Positions 43,653 to 52,160 of a stretch of 64,000 nt of DNA are shown in pieces (positions within the stretch are counted from its first letter, which is position 1; each line of letters begins with the position of its first letter). The notes below the pieces were generated by a model, which saw nothing but the letters and a program-made list of their open reading frames with translations, searched no databases and was not told the origin of the DNA. The position numbers were made by a program, and so were the translations under genes. Source of the DNA: Novosphingobium sp. FKTRR1 (GTDB taxonomy: Bacteria; Pseudomonadota; Alphaproteobacteria; Sphingomonadales; Sphingomonadaceae); contig NZ_JAIZDA010000019.1 in assembly GCF_020404405.1 (NCBI RefSeq), positions 1 to 64,000 of the forward strand. The letters run 5' to 3'.

Positions 43653-45377
43653 TCAGTACACATCCCGCTGGTACCGACCCTCACTCTGCAATGTTCCAAG
43701 GAATGTCTCGGCCGCTGACCCGGTAAGCCCCATGCCGGTTTGTATGACGGAGAGCAGGGCACGATGAACGTCCGGCGCCATGTTCGCGGCATCGCCGCAG
43801 ACAAAGATGTGAGCCCCTTCGGCGATCCACCGGCAGAGTTCGCCGGTTTGCTCCAGCAGCCGGTGCTGAACGTAGACCTTGTTCGTCTCGTCGCGGGAGA
43901 AAGCCGTATCGAGCCGCGTCAGGACGCCCGATCGAAGAAACGCATTCAGCTCTTCCTCGTACAGGAAATCCGTGGAGCGATTGCGCTCGCCAAAGAAAAG
44001 CCAGGCCCGGCCACCGTCACCCTGCGCGGCGCGTTCCTGTAGAAAGCCAAGATAGGGGGCGACACCGGTGCCAGCTCCGATCATGATGATGGGAACGCCC
44101 GCCGCCGGCAGCCGGAAATGCGCGTTGGAATGCACATAGACCTGAAGCCGAGAGCCGATCGGGGTCCGTTCGCAAAGCTGCCCGGTTGCGACGCCACGGC
44201 GCTGCTCACCCCAAAGGGAATAGGATACAGGCGCTATCGTCAAATGCACTTGCCGAGGCGACGCCTTGAGGCTGGACGCAATCGAATAGAGCCGGGGCTG
44301 CAAAGGCCGAAGCATTTCGACAAAGATCTGAGCGTCGAGAGGAGCGGCAGGATATCTCCGCATGATATCGACAATATGATGGTTGCGCATTAGCGCGGTT
44401 CGTTCGCCCGCGTCGGGAGCGAGCGCGACGCCGGCGAGCATGTCATTGTGCGATGCTGCGCCCCAGGCCTCCAGAAAGCGGGGTGTCACTGCGGCGATGT
44501 CCAGATAGAGGCGAAGCGCTTCATCAAGTGGAAGGGACTCCCCCTTGAGCGTAACGATTGCTTTGGCATCGAGCCCGCCCGCTTCAAGGACCGCATCGAC
44601 CAGCGCCGGATCGTTCTCGACGATGACGCCAAGGGCATCGCCGGGTTCATAAGCCGCGTCCGCCAGCTCAGGCAGCTCCAGAGCCAGGTGCCGCGTCGCC
44701 TTGCTGGAGCCTGGACCCGTCAGAACGCGGCTGTCGACCACGACGCCTTCGATCAGCCGATATTTTTCGCGTCGCGCTGCCGCCGGCCCGCTGGGGCCGA
44801 GAGCATCCTGCAACGCCACAGGCTTCTGCAAGATCGCTTGGAGAATCGCCGCGCGCCACTCGGCAGCCGGTTCCTCATAGTCGATGTCGCAATCTATCCG
44901 GTCCAAAATCCGTTTTGCGCCCAGCGCCGCGAGGGAAGTGTCCAGACGACGCCCCGCTGCGCAGAAGTGCTCATAAGTCGAATCGCCGAGAGCCAGCACG
45001 GCATAGCGCAGATGTCCGAGTGATCCGGCTTCAGCGGCGCCGAGCGCAGCAAAGAAACTTTCCGCGGCGTAAGGCGCATCACCATCACCTGTCGTGCTGG
45101 CGACGAACAGGGCGATTTCCGTCTCCCCCAGCTCGGAGATGTCCGCGTCGGCCATATCCATGACGCGCGACGTCAGCCCGTTCTGGTCGATGGCCTTGCC
45201 GAGAGCATTCGCGACCTCCTCGCTGGCCCCGGTCTCAGTCGCGAACAATATCGTCACATGGCCCGAGGGCACATTGCCAACGCTGCTCTGCCCGCCATTG
45301 GCATACGCAACATGGGACTCCCCAAGAGTGTCGCCTTGACCTCGCTGCGGCTCGAAAGTGCTTTCGCTGAGCGTCAC
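43653..45377 (-). CDS. Diflavin reductase (CPR/CysJ-like)
   Basis: 574 residues from GTG 45377 with AGGAGGG ~9 nt upstream; the open frame to 45437 has no ribosome site. N-terminal flavodoxin (FMN) domain: VTILFATETGASEEVANALG, ALGDSTYEHFCAAG. Then the FAD-binding domain with PRLYSIASSLK, and an NADPH-binding domain with IMIGAGTGVAPYLGFLQER and FVCGDAANMAPDVHRALL, ending RYQRDVY, the C-terminal form of CysJ. It can carry electrons from NADPH to a metal centre. No CysI sulfite reductase is nearby; a Rieske-type ferredoxin and a P450 follow upstream in the operon, making it a likely P450 or oxygenase reductase. Confidence 0.88.
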   Translation of the reverse strand: MTLSESTFEPQRGQGDTLGESHVAYANGGQSSVGNVPSGHVTILFATETGASEEVANALGKAIDQNGLTSRVMDMADADISELGETEIALFVASTTGDGDAPYAAESFFAALGAAEAGSLGHLRYAVLALGDSTYEHFCAAGRRLDTSLAALGAKRILDRIDCDIDYEEPAAEWRAAILQAILQKPVALQDALGPSGPAAARREKYRLIEGVVVDSRVLTGPGSSKATRHLALELPELADAAYEPGDALGVIVENDPALVDAVLEAGGLDAKAIVTLKGESLPLDEALRLYLDIAAVTPRFLEAWGAASHNDMLAGVALAPDAGERTALMRNHHIVDIMRRYPAAPLDAQIFVEMLRPLQPRLYSIASSLKASPRQVHLTIAPVSYSLWGEQRRGVATGQLCERTPIGSRLQVYVHSNAHFRLPAAGVPIIMIGAGTGVAPYLGFLQERAAQGDGGRAWLFFGERNRSTDFLYEEELNAFLRSGVLTRLDTAFSRDETNKVYVQHRLLEQTGELCRWIAEGAHIFVCGDAANMAPDVHRALLSVIQTGMGLTGSAAETFLGTLQSEGRYQRDVY

Positions 45378-45414
45378 CTCGGGTGCCCTCCTACTGAAAG
45401 GTCGCCCCTGCGGA

Positions 45415-45747
45415 TCACGCGGACGCCGCCTCGACATCGTCGAACGTCACATAAATCGTGTCGTTCTCGACCTCGACGTCATAGACCTTGACGGGGATCC
45501 ATGCCGGCACGCCGGTCACCTCGCCCGTCAGGAAGCTGAAACGGGAACTGTGCGCGGGACACTCGACGCTGTCTCCGCAGATCCAGCCCTCGCTCAGAGA
45601 CTCATCCTCATGCGTGCATCGATCATCGATCGCCCGGAATCCGTGATTCTCGATGTGCGCGACGCAGAGCGTGCGATGGCCGACTTCAACCTTGCGCATC
45701 TCGCCGGACGGAAGGTCACTGACTTTGAGGATTTCCACCTTGTTCAT
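45415..45747 (-). CDS. Rieske-type [2Fe-2S] ferredoxin
   Basis: 110 residues from ATG 45747, overlapping the P450 stop as ATGA. Rieske ligands C44-T-H46 (DRCTHEDESL) and C63-P-A-H66 (ECPAHSSRF) with two Cys and two His, and the C-terminal VKVYDVEVENDTIYV of the family of ferredoxins serving Rieske oxygenases and NirD. It passes single electrons. Placed between a P450 and a diflavin reductase, so an electron route NADPH-diflavin-ferredoxin-P450 is the simple reading, though it could also serve the Rieske oxygenase at 30699. Confidence 0.92.
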   Translation of the reverse strand: MNKVEILKVSDLPSGEMRKVEVGHRTLCVAHIENHGFRAIDDRCTHEDESLSEGWICGDSVECPAHSSRFSFLTGEVTGVPAWIPVKVYDVEVENDTIYVTFDDVEAASA

Positions 45748-47093
45748 GCGCGCGCGCTCCAGTTGTCGAGAATGACGGGGAAGGAGATGTACGTGGGGAT
45801 CTGGTCCCTTGGGTCGTCGGAGGCCTTGAGCGGCAAGGTCTGTGCCTGAAGCTTGGGATCGCGCCTGATCCCTGCACGGAACAAACCCTGGACGAGCTTC
45901 AGATGGCTGCCGCTCTTGCCGTCGTTGCCGAGCACTGCACGCAAGCCGAGGCATTGATGGGCGCCGGTTGCAAAGGCGAGGCCATACCTGCTGATACCTT
46001 CGGGGATCTCGCGCCGCGGATTGAATTCATTGGCATCCTCGCCAAAGATAGCGCGATCTCGGCCGGCTCGCGCTACCCATGCTTGGACTTCGTCACCAGC
46101 CTTCAGCTGGACATCACCGGCATCGAGGTCGTCGACCGCCAAGCGGGTGAGGAACGGAACGAAAGGGGCACGCAGGCGCAAGGCCTCCTGTAGCGCGTTG
46201 CTGACGAATTCCATGTCTTCGATGCAGGCCCGATCGGCCGGATATTTTTCGAACCAGTCGAGCAGATACTCGACGGTAGAGAGCACCGCCTGAACACTGG
46301 TCCCAGTTGTTGCGACGAAGAAGAGGATAGCCTCCTTGATGCCGACATCCTCATCAGCGTAGGTTTCATGGGCCTGTGTCGCGATCATCTGCAGAAGATT
46401 GAGCGGCACGTCGTCTTCTGTCAGTTCGCCCGCCGCCAGTCTTTGCAGCTGTCGACGCGTGTGCTCCAGTGACGGTCGATAAAACTCCTCGACGAAGACC
46501 TTCTTGGCTTCGATCCCGGCGGTCGTGACAGCTTCACGATCTTCGAAATGCGCCGCGCTAAGGCCGCCGAAAATCGGCAGGGCGCACCCGCGAAGGCGGG
46601 CCATCCCTTCTTCAGACTCGACCCCTTCTATGCCGATGATCTTTGCCGCGAACTCCAGGAAAATGAGCTCGACCACCCCAGCCAGGTCGCACCCGAACGC
46701 TCCTTCCTCGTTGCGCTTGACCGCGCGACCCATCCACCGATCGACCGACGGAAGAATTATATCCTCGCGAAAGCGCACGAGTTGTTCGGGCCGTACCAAC
46801 GAATTGAGCAGGCGCCTTCTTTGACGATGGACGTCGCCATTGCTCATGGCGAGGTTGCCTTGCTGAAATTCGCGGACGTTGATTTCGGCAAGGGCGCTCG
46901 GGCAAATATAATTGTCGGCCGACACGTCGGCATTTTCCTCGACCGCCTTGGAGCGAAGGACTGTCTGCATGGTATCAAGCGTGTCGATCGTCACACGCGA
47001 AACCGGACACTTGGACTGCGGTGCCTGTGGCGCGGTGTCCATTTTCATACTCTCCCATTGGGCAAGCGCGGGGCTCTTGGCCGACGCATCCAC
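45744..47093 (-). CDS. Cytochrome P450 with an atypical I-helix
   Basis: 449 residues from ATG 47093; a second start at ATG 47042 is better spaced after GGGAG and would shorten it to 432. Heme-binding loop FATGAHQCLG with Cys381, and EALR (ExxR) near 299. The I-helix reads ILFFVATTGTSVQAVLS where P450s normally have (A/G)Gx(D/E)T, so the acidic and threonine residues used for oxygen activation are not in the usual form. C-helix DVHRQRRRLL fits. It should oxygenate a hydrophobic substrate. Followed by the Rieske-type ferredoxin and diflavin reductase in one operon. Confidence 0.9.
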   Translation of the reverse strand: MDASAKSPALAQWESMKMDTAPQAPQSKCPVSRVTIDTLDTMQTVLRSKAVEENADVSADNYICPSALAEINVREFQQGNLAMSNGDVHRQRRRLLNSLVRPEQLVRFREDIILPSVDRWMGRAVKRNEEGAFGCDLAGVVELIFLEFAAKIIGIEGVESEEGMARLRGCALPIFGGLSAAHFEDREAVTTAGIEAKKVFVEEFYRPSLEHTRRQLQRLAAGELTEDDVPLNLLQMIATQAHETYADEDVGIKEAILFFVATTGTSVQAVLSTVEYLLDWFEKYPADRACIEDMEFVSNALQEALRLRAPFVPFLTRLAVDDLDAGDVQLKAGDEVQAWVARAGRDRAIFGEDANEFNPRREIPEGISRYGLAFATGAHQCLGLRAVLGNDGKSGSHLKLVQGLFRAGIRRDPKLQAQTLPLKASDDPRDQIPTYISFPVILDNWSARA

Positions 47094-47185
47094 CGCTTGA
47101 AACTTTCATGGAGGAAACTAGGGCGAGCGCGCCGCCGTGTATGTCACCGATGCTGGGGACTAATCGGAGACGGCATCCGATCCCG

Positions 47186-47962
47186 CTATAGTGCGGACCA
47201 GCCACCATCGATCGGGAGGCACACTCCGGTCACAAATTCTGCTTCGTTGGAACTCAAGAACATCACGGCCTGCGCGATTTCGCGGGGCTGGCCGAGCCGC
47301 TTCATGGGATGCATCTCGGCAATGGCATGCCGCGCGGCGTCCGCCTGTTCACGTTCGAGGCCCGACAAGCTCTGTGCCATCATACCTGTGGGAATGCCGC
47401 CAGGTGCGACCGCGTTGATCCGAATGCCAGCGGTCGCGTACTCGATCGCGGCATTCTTCGTGAGGCCCACGACAGCAGCCTTGCTTGCAGCATAGGCGGT
47501 CTGCATCGGCATACTGTGATGGCTGAGGAACGACGCCGTGTTCGTGATCGTTCCTCCGCCTTGAGCCTGCATGAGTTTGATTTCGGCACGCATGCAAAGC
47601 CAGACGCCGGTGACGTTGATTCGCATCACCCGGTCCCATTCCTCAAGTGTGAGATCGGCCGCGAGCGTCGACGATTGGGTAATGCCCGCATTATTGAAGG
47701 CACAATCGATCCGACCGGTGACGATCTTTGCCGTCTCGATGGCAGCCGACACCGAGTCCTCGTTTGCAACGTCGGCCTCTATTGCCTCGAAACGAGCGCC
47801 GATGGCGCGGAGAATGTCCGCGGTTCGGGCCAAGCCATCTGGCGAGCGATCGATGCCGACCACTACGGCCCCAGCCTCGGCAAACGCCAGAGCGCTCTCC
47901 TGACCGATGCCGCTTCCCGCGCCCGTAATGAGCACCGTCTTGCCATCAAACCGCGCCGTCAT
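47186..47962 (-). CDS. Short-chain dehydrogenase/reductase (SDR 5)
   Basis: 258 residues from ATG 47962, with CAGGAGAG ~6 nt upstream. TGAGSGIG (~13), NNAG (~92), then NTASFLSHHSMPMQTAYAAS and K as the Ser/Tyr/Lys set, ending GVCLPIDGGWSAL. Predicted NAD(P)-dependent alcohol dehydrogenase, placed between the thiolase and the P450. Gap of 46 nt to the thiolase and 92 nt to the P450. Confidence 0.87.
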   Translation of the reverse strand: MTARFDGKTVLITGAGSGIGQESALAFAEAGAVVVGIDRSPDGLARTADILRAIGARFEAIEADVANEDSVSAAIETAKIVTGRIDCAFNNAGITQSSTLAADLTLEEWDRVMRINVTGVWLCMRAEIKLMQAQGGGTITNTASFLSHHSMPMQTAYAASKAAVVGLTKNAAIEYATAGIRINAVAPGGIPTGMMAQSLSGLEREQADAARHAIAEMHPMKRLGQPREIAQAVMFLSSNEAEFVTGVCLPIDGGWSAL

Positions 47963-48008
47963 CTCGTCTCTCCTGAATCTTGTTATGTTGAGGGGCAAAA
48001 TCGGGCGG

Positions 48009-49178
48009 TCAGCGCACGCGCTCGAGCACGCTGGCGTAATTGGCAACCGCCGCCCCGCCCATGTTGAAGACTCCCGCGAGCTCAGCACCAGGAACCTGCA
48101 TCTCTCCGGGGGCTTCGCCGCACAATTGCATCGCGCATAGGGCATGCATGGACACGCCAGTGGCCCCAATCGGGTGCCCCTTGGCCTTAAGGCCTCCCGA
48201 GGCGTTGACCGGCAAACGTCCGCCGATCTCCGTCCAGCCTTCCAAAGCGGCCCGCGCGCCTTCGCCGCTGGGAACCAGGCCCATGGCCTCATATTCGATT
48301 AGCTCGGCGATGGTGAAACAATCATGGGTCTCGACAAGCGAGAGATCATGGAGCGCGATGTTCGCCTCCGCAAAGGCCCGCTGCCAGGCTTGCGTGCAAC
48401 CTTCGAAACGGGTGATGTCGCGGCGCGACATAGGCAGGAAATCCTGCACATGCCCCCGGCCACGAAAGCGGACGGCCCTCTGTGCCTCGGCAACTATATC
48501 CGGTGCGGCCAAGACGATTGCAGCAGCACCATCTGAGACAAGGGAACAGTCGGTTCGCTTAAGTGGTCCGGCGACGAAGGGATTGCGTTCGCTCTCGGTA
48601 CGACAGAATTCATAGCCAAGATCCTTGCGCATCTGCGCCCAGGGATTACTCACACCATTTCTGTGGTTCTTCGCCGCAATCCTCGCCAAGGCGTCGCTCT
48701 GGTCGCCATATTTCTGAAAATAAGATTGCGCGATCTTGCCGAAGATACCGGCGAACCCACCTTCGGTTTCGCCTTCCTCGGCAAGGTAGGATGCGCGAAG
48801 CAAATTCTCGGCGATCTGGGGAGATGCGGAGTCGGTCATTTTTTCGACGCCAACCACGAGCACTATGCTGGCACGCCGGGCTTCGATGGCATTGACGCCT
48901 TGGAAAACTGCGGCCGACCCGGAGGCACACGCATTCTCCGTTCGCACGGCCGGCTTGAATCGTAGCTGCGGATTGGCCTGGAGCACCAGCGCGGAAGTTA
49001 GATTTTGCTTTGAGAATCCGGCGTTGAAATGGCCAAGAACGATTGAATCCACATCTTCGGCGCTGACGCCGGCATGGGCCAACGCTTCGTTTGCCGCCGC
49101 AACGACCAACGTTTCGACGGTTTCTTCAGGTTGCTTCCCGAACGGGGTATGGCCCCAGCCTATGATCGACGCAGTCAC
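48009..49178 (-). CDS. Thiolase (SCP2/acetyl-CoA acetyltransferase-like)
   Basis: 389 residues from GTG 49178 with GGAG 7 nt upstream. Nucleophilic Cys84 in TENACASGSAAV; VETHDCFT and GGLKAKGHPIGATG supply the His residues. The HDCF form and the overall length mark the SCP2-type thiolases, which cleave 3-oxoacyl-CoAs of branched or cyclic substrates in steroid, terpenoid and similar pathways. It ends a beta-oxidation-like cycle that the crotonases and HSD10-like enzyme would feed. Confidence 0.9.
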   Translation of the reverse strand: MTASIIGWGHTPFGKQPEETVETLVVAAANEALAHAGVSAEDVDSIVLGHFNAGFSKQNLTSALVLQANPQLRFKPAVRTENACASGSAAVFQGVNAIEARRASIVLVVGVEKMTDSASPQIAENLLRASYLAEEGETEGGFAGIFGKIAQSYFQKYGDQSDALARIAAKNHRNGVSNPWAQMRKDLGYEFCRTESERNPFVAGPLKRTDCSLVSDGAAAIVLAAPDIVAEAQRAVRFRGRGHVQDFLPMSRRDITRFEGCTQAWQRAFAEANIALHDLSLVETHDCFTIAELIEYEAMGLVPSGEGARAALEGWTEIGGRLPVNASGGLKAKGHPIGATGVSMHALCAMQLCGEAPGEMQVPGAELAGVFNMGGAAVANYASVLERVR

Positions 49179-49216
49179 ATTGGCACTCCAAATGAAATTG
49201 ACAAAATTCGCACGTA

Positions 49217-50383
49217 TCAGCGCCCCAGAAGCTTTCGCTCGGCGAGCCAATCTTCGGTGATTGAAGTTGCGCGCTCTAGATGTTCGGGCTGCCCGACGTA
49301 ATAATGAGTCGCTCCGTCGATCACGACATGCTGCTTGTCGCTCGTGGCGGCGGCCTCGTAGACTGACCTGCAATGATATTGGGGTACGGCGTCATCAGCG
49401 GTGTTCTCGATAAAGAGAAGGGGCGCGGAAATCCGGGCAGCGGTTGCGGCACCTTCCGCGTTGGTGTCATCGATCGACCATTGAGACAGCCAGGCACGCA
49501 AGGTAGAGAAGCGCGCTAGGCCCACCGGGCCGCTGTTCACAGTCTCTGGGACCCCAAGATAGCACCGGCCGATCGGGCGATCATTTGGATCGAGGGCCGC
49601 ATCGAGGAAACGGGGATCAGCAAGCGTGCGATGCGTTACGAATCCTCGCTCCTTTTCCGCGCCGCCCACTGCCCGCAGCCGTTCGAGCGTGTCCTTCACC
49701 CAGCTCGTAATTCGGCGCACGCGCGCCAATTGTGCAGCACGATAGTGATCGATGAATGCCGTAGAATAGGGCGGCTGCGCGGGCCCCGCATAGATATCAA
49801 GCGCCAGGTCCCGCACATCAGGATCGCGCTCGTCGATGACCGACGGATCGATGATGTCGAGCAGGAGTTTGGCCCGCGAGCTGTGCGCAGCCTGAAATAC
49901 GACCGCGTCAGCGGGAATAAGGCCAGCTCTTGTCAGATCGAGGGGGTCGCCGGCGGGTGTGTGGGTGATCGTTGGCCCCTCGGCCTGCGACTGGTAGAAC
50001 AGCGACAGCGATCCTCCGCCGCTCCAGCCCACCAGAACCACATGCTTATAACCCCACACGGATTTGGCGTGGCGAATATAGGCGCCCAGATCGAGGAGGA
50101 CGTTCTCCAGGATGCAGGCGGTGTCGTTGCGCGCGTAGCGGCTGCCGGCGCATAGGACGTGCGCGCCGCGACGGGCGGCCTCCCGTGGCACGGGCAGAAG
50201 CTGCAGGGTCGAAGCCGGGTGCATGTAGATTTGAAGGGTTTCGCTTGGAACCCTGGCGGGGCGGATGAGGACGCCCTCAAGGTTTACGGCGCCTTGGTTG
50301 CCCGCGAAACCATAGGTCTCCGTGAAGCTCTGCGTCTCATCGTAATGAATGTGAACCCATTCAAACGTTATGTCATCCGACAT
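49217..50383 (-). CDS. Alpha/beta hydrolase
   Basis: 388 residues from ATG 50383. Nucleophile elbow VVLVGWSGGGS with Ser121, acid likely in ENTADDAVPQ (~330), His in GATHYYVGQPEH (~365). The protein is longer than a simple esterase, with an inserted cap-like region (residues ~150-300). It may hydrolyse an ester, lactone or C-C bond. It is the first gene on the minus side of a divergent pair with the LuxR gene (148 nt), so it is probably under that regulator's control. Confidence 0.82.
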   Translation of the reverse strand: MSDDITFEWVHIHYDETQSFTETYGFAGNQGAVNLEGVLIRPARVPSETLQIYMHPASTLQLLPVPREAARRGAHVLCAGSRYARNDTACILENVLLDLGAYIRHAKSVWGYKHVVLVGWSGGGSLSLFYQSQAEGPTITHTPAGDPLDLTRAGLIPADAVVFQAAHSSRAKLLLDIIDPSVIDERDPDVRDLALDIYAGPAQPPYSTAFIDHYRAAQLARVRRITSWVKDTLERLRAVGGAEKERGFVTHRTLADPRFLDAALDPNDRPIGRCYLGVPETVNSGPVGLARFSTLRAWLSQWSIDDTNAEGAATAARISAPLLFIENTADDAVPQYHCRSVYEAAATSDKQHVVIDGATHYYVGQPEHLERATSITEDWLAERKLLGR

Positions 50384-50422
50384 GCAAAAACCGTGCCTCC
50401 CCGCTTTGGCGACCCTTCGCCC

Positions 50423-50451
50423 TTGTGATTCCGTGCGTCGATTGCTAGACT
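50423..50451 (+). promoter_or_regulatory. Candidate sigma-70 promoter of the LuxR gene
   Basis: TTGTGA (50423-50428) and TAGACT (50446-50451) are 4/6 matches to each consensus box with an ideal 17-bp spacer, 80 nt before the LuxR ATG, inside the divergent region shared with the hydrolase gene. Confidence 0.4.
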
Positions 50452-50531
50452 GTAGCAGGATGCCACGCGCGCTCGTGTCCCTGTTGCGCGGGACGAATTG
50501 GCAAAAATCGGCTTGGCTCCATGGAGAGACC

Positions 50532-51410
50532 ATGCCTTTTTGGACCGCCTTGCCGGAATCGGCGCTTCACAAGCTCGCTGCCAATTTTCCAGCGCTGATC
50601 ATGTCGATCGGACAGAAGCAGTTCGGCGTGCGGTTGCTGACGCTGCTCAATGATACGTGCGGGGCCGAGCATGCCACGGTTTTCCACCTGACGGCCGACA
50701 ACCTCATCGAAGTGACGGCGGCAAGCATGGACGGTTCGGATACCGCCCATCGTCAGGTCGGCGTCTATCTCAAGGAAGGCCTCTGGCGCCGGGATCCTAC
50801 GCTTACGGAAGCCAAGCTCCGGCTGACCTCCGAGGATGAGGCATTCGTCCGTACCGACATCGCGCACCTCACCGACGACGTGTTGCGCGACATCGTGTAT
50901 GGTCAGTCGGATATCAGCGATCGGCTCCTGATTTGCTCCCGCTGGGGCGATGATATCGTGGGGCTGAGTGTGTTGCGGTCCTCGCATGCAGGGCCGTTCA
51001 CCACCTCCGACATCAACGGTGTCCAGTCGATCGCGGGAACGATCTTCGCCCTTCTGGCCAAGCACATCAGTATCACATGGGACGGCCCCAATGTTTCAGT
51101 GGCCCTCACGTCGCTCGAGGAAATCGAGTCGTGCATAGCAGCGTGTGCTTCGTCACTGCCGCGGCGGGAGGCAGAGGTCTGCAGCAGGATCATTTATGGG
51201 ATGTCTTCCGTCGGAATTTCGCTCGAGCTCAGTATCAGCGAAGAAACAGTGATGACCTACCGGAAACGCACCTATCATCGGCTCGATATCGCCACACAGC
51301 GCGAATTGCTGCTCTGGTATCTGGACCTTTGGAGCCATTGGCAGGATCGCGCCACCCGCGAGCCCGCCCAACTGCCTTGGAAGCCGGAGAAGATAACATC
51401 TGCTCGATAG
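50532..51410 (+). CDS. LuxR-type transcriptional regulator
   Basis: 292 residues from ATG 50532 (GGAGAG 5 nt upstream). The C-terminal LuxR helix-turn-helix is seen at about residues 225-285: LPRREAEVCSRIIYGMSSVG, then LSISEETVMTYRKRTYHRLD and RELLLWY. The N-terminal ~200 residues resemble a small-molecule-sensing helical/GAF-like part, not the acyl-homoserine-lactone domain, so a pathway ligand is likely. It is the only regulator inside the catabolic island, divergent from the alpha/beta hydrolase and upstream of a strong hairpin. Confidence 0.85.
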   Translation: MPFWTALPESALHKLAANFPALIMSIGQKQFGVRLLTLLNDTCGAEHATVFHLTADNLIEVTAASMDGSDTAHRQVGVYLKEGLWRRDPTLTEAKLRLTSEDEAFVRTDIAHLTDDVLRDIVYGQSDISDRLLICSRWGDDIVGLSVLRSSHAGPFTTSDINGVQSIAGTIFALLAKHISITWDGPNVSVALTSLEEIESCIAACASSLPRREAEVCSRIIYGMSSVGISLELSISEETVMTYRKRTYHRLDIATQRELLLWYLDLWSHWQDRATREPAQLPWKPEKITSAR

Positions 51411-51414
51411 CAAA

Positions 51415-51445
51415 ATGCCGGCGCCCTATGGTGGGGCGCCGGCAT
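51415..51445. terminator. 12-bp perfect bidirectional hairpin
   Basis: ATGCCGGCGCCC (51415-51426) pairs exactly with GGGCGCCGGCAT (51434-51445) around a 7-nt loop, between the convergent LuxR (ends 51410) and VOC (ends 51477) genes. Read on the minus strand it is followed by TTTTGC, giving a short T-run; on the plus strand there is none. Works best for the minus-strand gene. Confidence 0.75.
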
Positions 51446-51476
51446 AACTGCGGCTTGTGGGGTGTGAGCGTCGAAA

Positions 51477-52085
51477 TCAGCGCTTGTGACGACGGGCGGC
51501 GATAAGTTCCGTCATCGCTTCGCTGACGTCGCGTCCCGTCGCGACAGCACGCTTCTTGCCTTCGTTCCACATCGTCAGATCGGCATGGCCCTTGGCCGAA
51601 TGACGATTCCACTCAGGATCGGTCGGGTAGGTGATCTCCAGACGGATGCCGTTGGGATCGCGGAAATAGATGCTGTAGATCAATCCGCCGTGGTCAGTAG
51701 GGCCGACGACGTCTATCCCCTTGTCCGTGAGCCATTGATGCCACTGATCGACCTCATCCCGCGTCTCCGCCTGCAGGGCAATATGATCGAATATGTCATA
51801 GGCGGGGTGAGATACGTCAGGACGCGGCGGAAGACCGGGCGCCTCGAAGAAGGCGATCGTCGATCCATCCTTCATCCGGAAGAAAATGTGAAAATACGGG
51901 AAAGGATCGCCGGTCGAGGGAATCGTGTCGTCAATTACGGTGCTGGCCAGTTCCATGCCCATCACGTTCATGTAGAAGTTGGCCGTTGCCTCGACATCAT
52001 GGGTCACCCAGGCTGCATGGTTAAGCATGAGCGGAGTGAGCCGTACCATCGAGTCCGCAACCACCGTATCGGCAGTCATAACCAT
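51477..52085 (-). CDS. VOC-family (glyoxalase/dioxygenase fold) metalloprotein
   Basis: 202 residues, ATG 52085 with GAGAGG 7 nt upstream. Two beta-alpha-beta-beta-beta modules: LNHAAWVTHDVEATANFYMN and DHIALQAETRDEVDQWHQWL, with metal ligands likely in LNHAAW, DHIALQ and the final Glu of GIRLEITYP. The pattern recalls extradiol-type ring-cleavage dioxygenases and other VOC enzymes. Iron-dependent ring cleavage, or a lactone or epoxide step, is possible. It lies between the LuxR gene and leuD. Confidence 0.82.
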   Translation of the reverse strand: MVMTADTVVADSMVRLTPLMLNHAAWVTHDVEATANFYMNVMGMELASTVIDDTIPSTGDPFPYFHIFFRMKDGSTIAFFEAPGLPPRPDVSHPAYDIFDHIALQAETRDEVDQWHQWLTDKGIDVVGPTDHGGLIYSIYFRDPNGIRLEITYPTDPEWNRHSAKGHADLTMWNEGKKRAVATGRDVSEAMTELIAARRHKR

Positions 52086-52160
52086 GCGAAATCCTCTCTG
52101 AATGGGAATAGCCCCTTAGTACCAAACTGCTCCGCTAGCCGCTGTCCCCAATTTGCGGGA

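Noticed and set aside
43653..45377. Sulfite reductase alpha subunit (CysJ)
   Set aside because: Sequence is CysJ-like, but there is no CysI and the neighbours are a P450 and a Rieske-type ferredoxin; kept as diflavin reductase.
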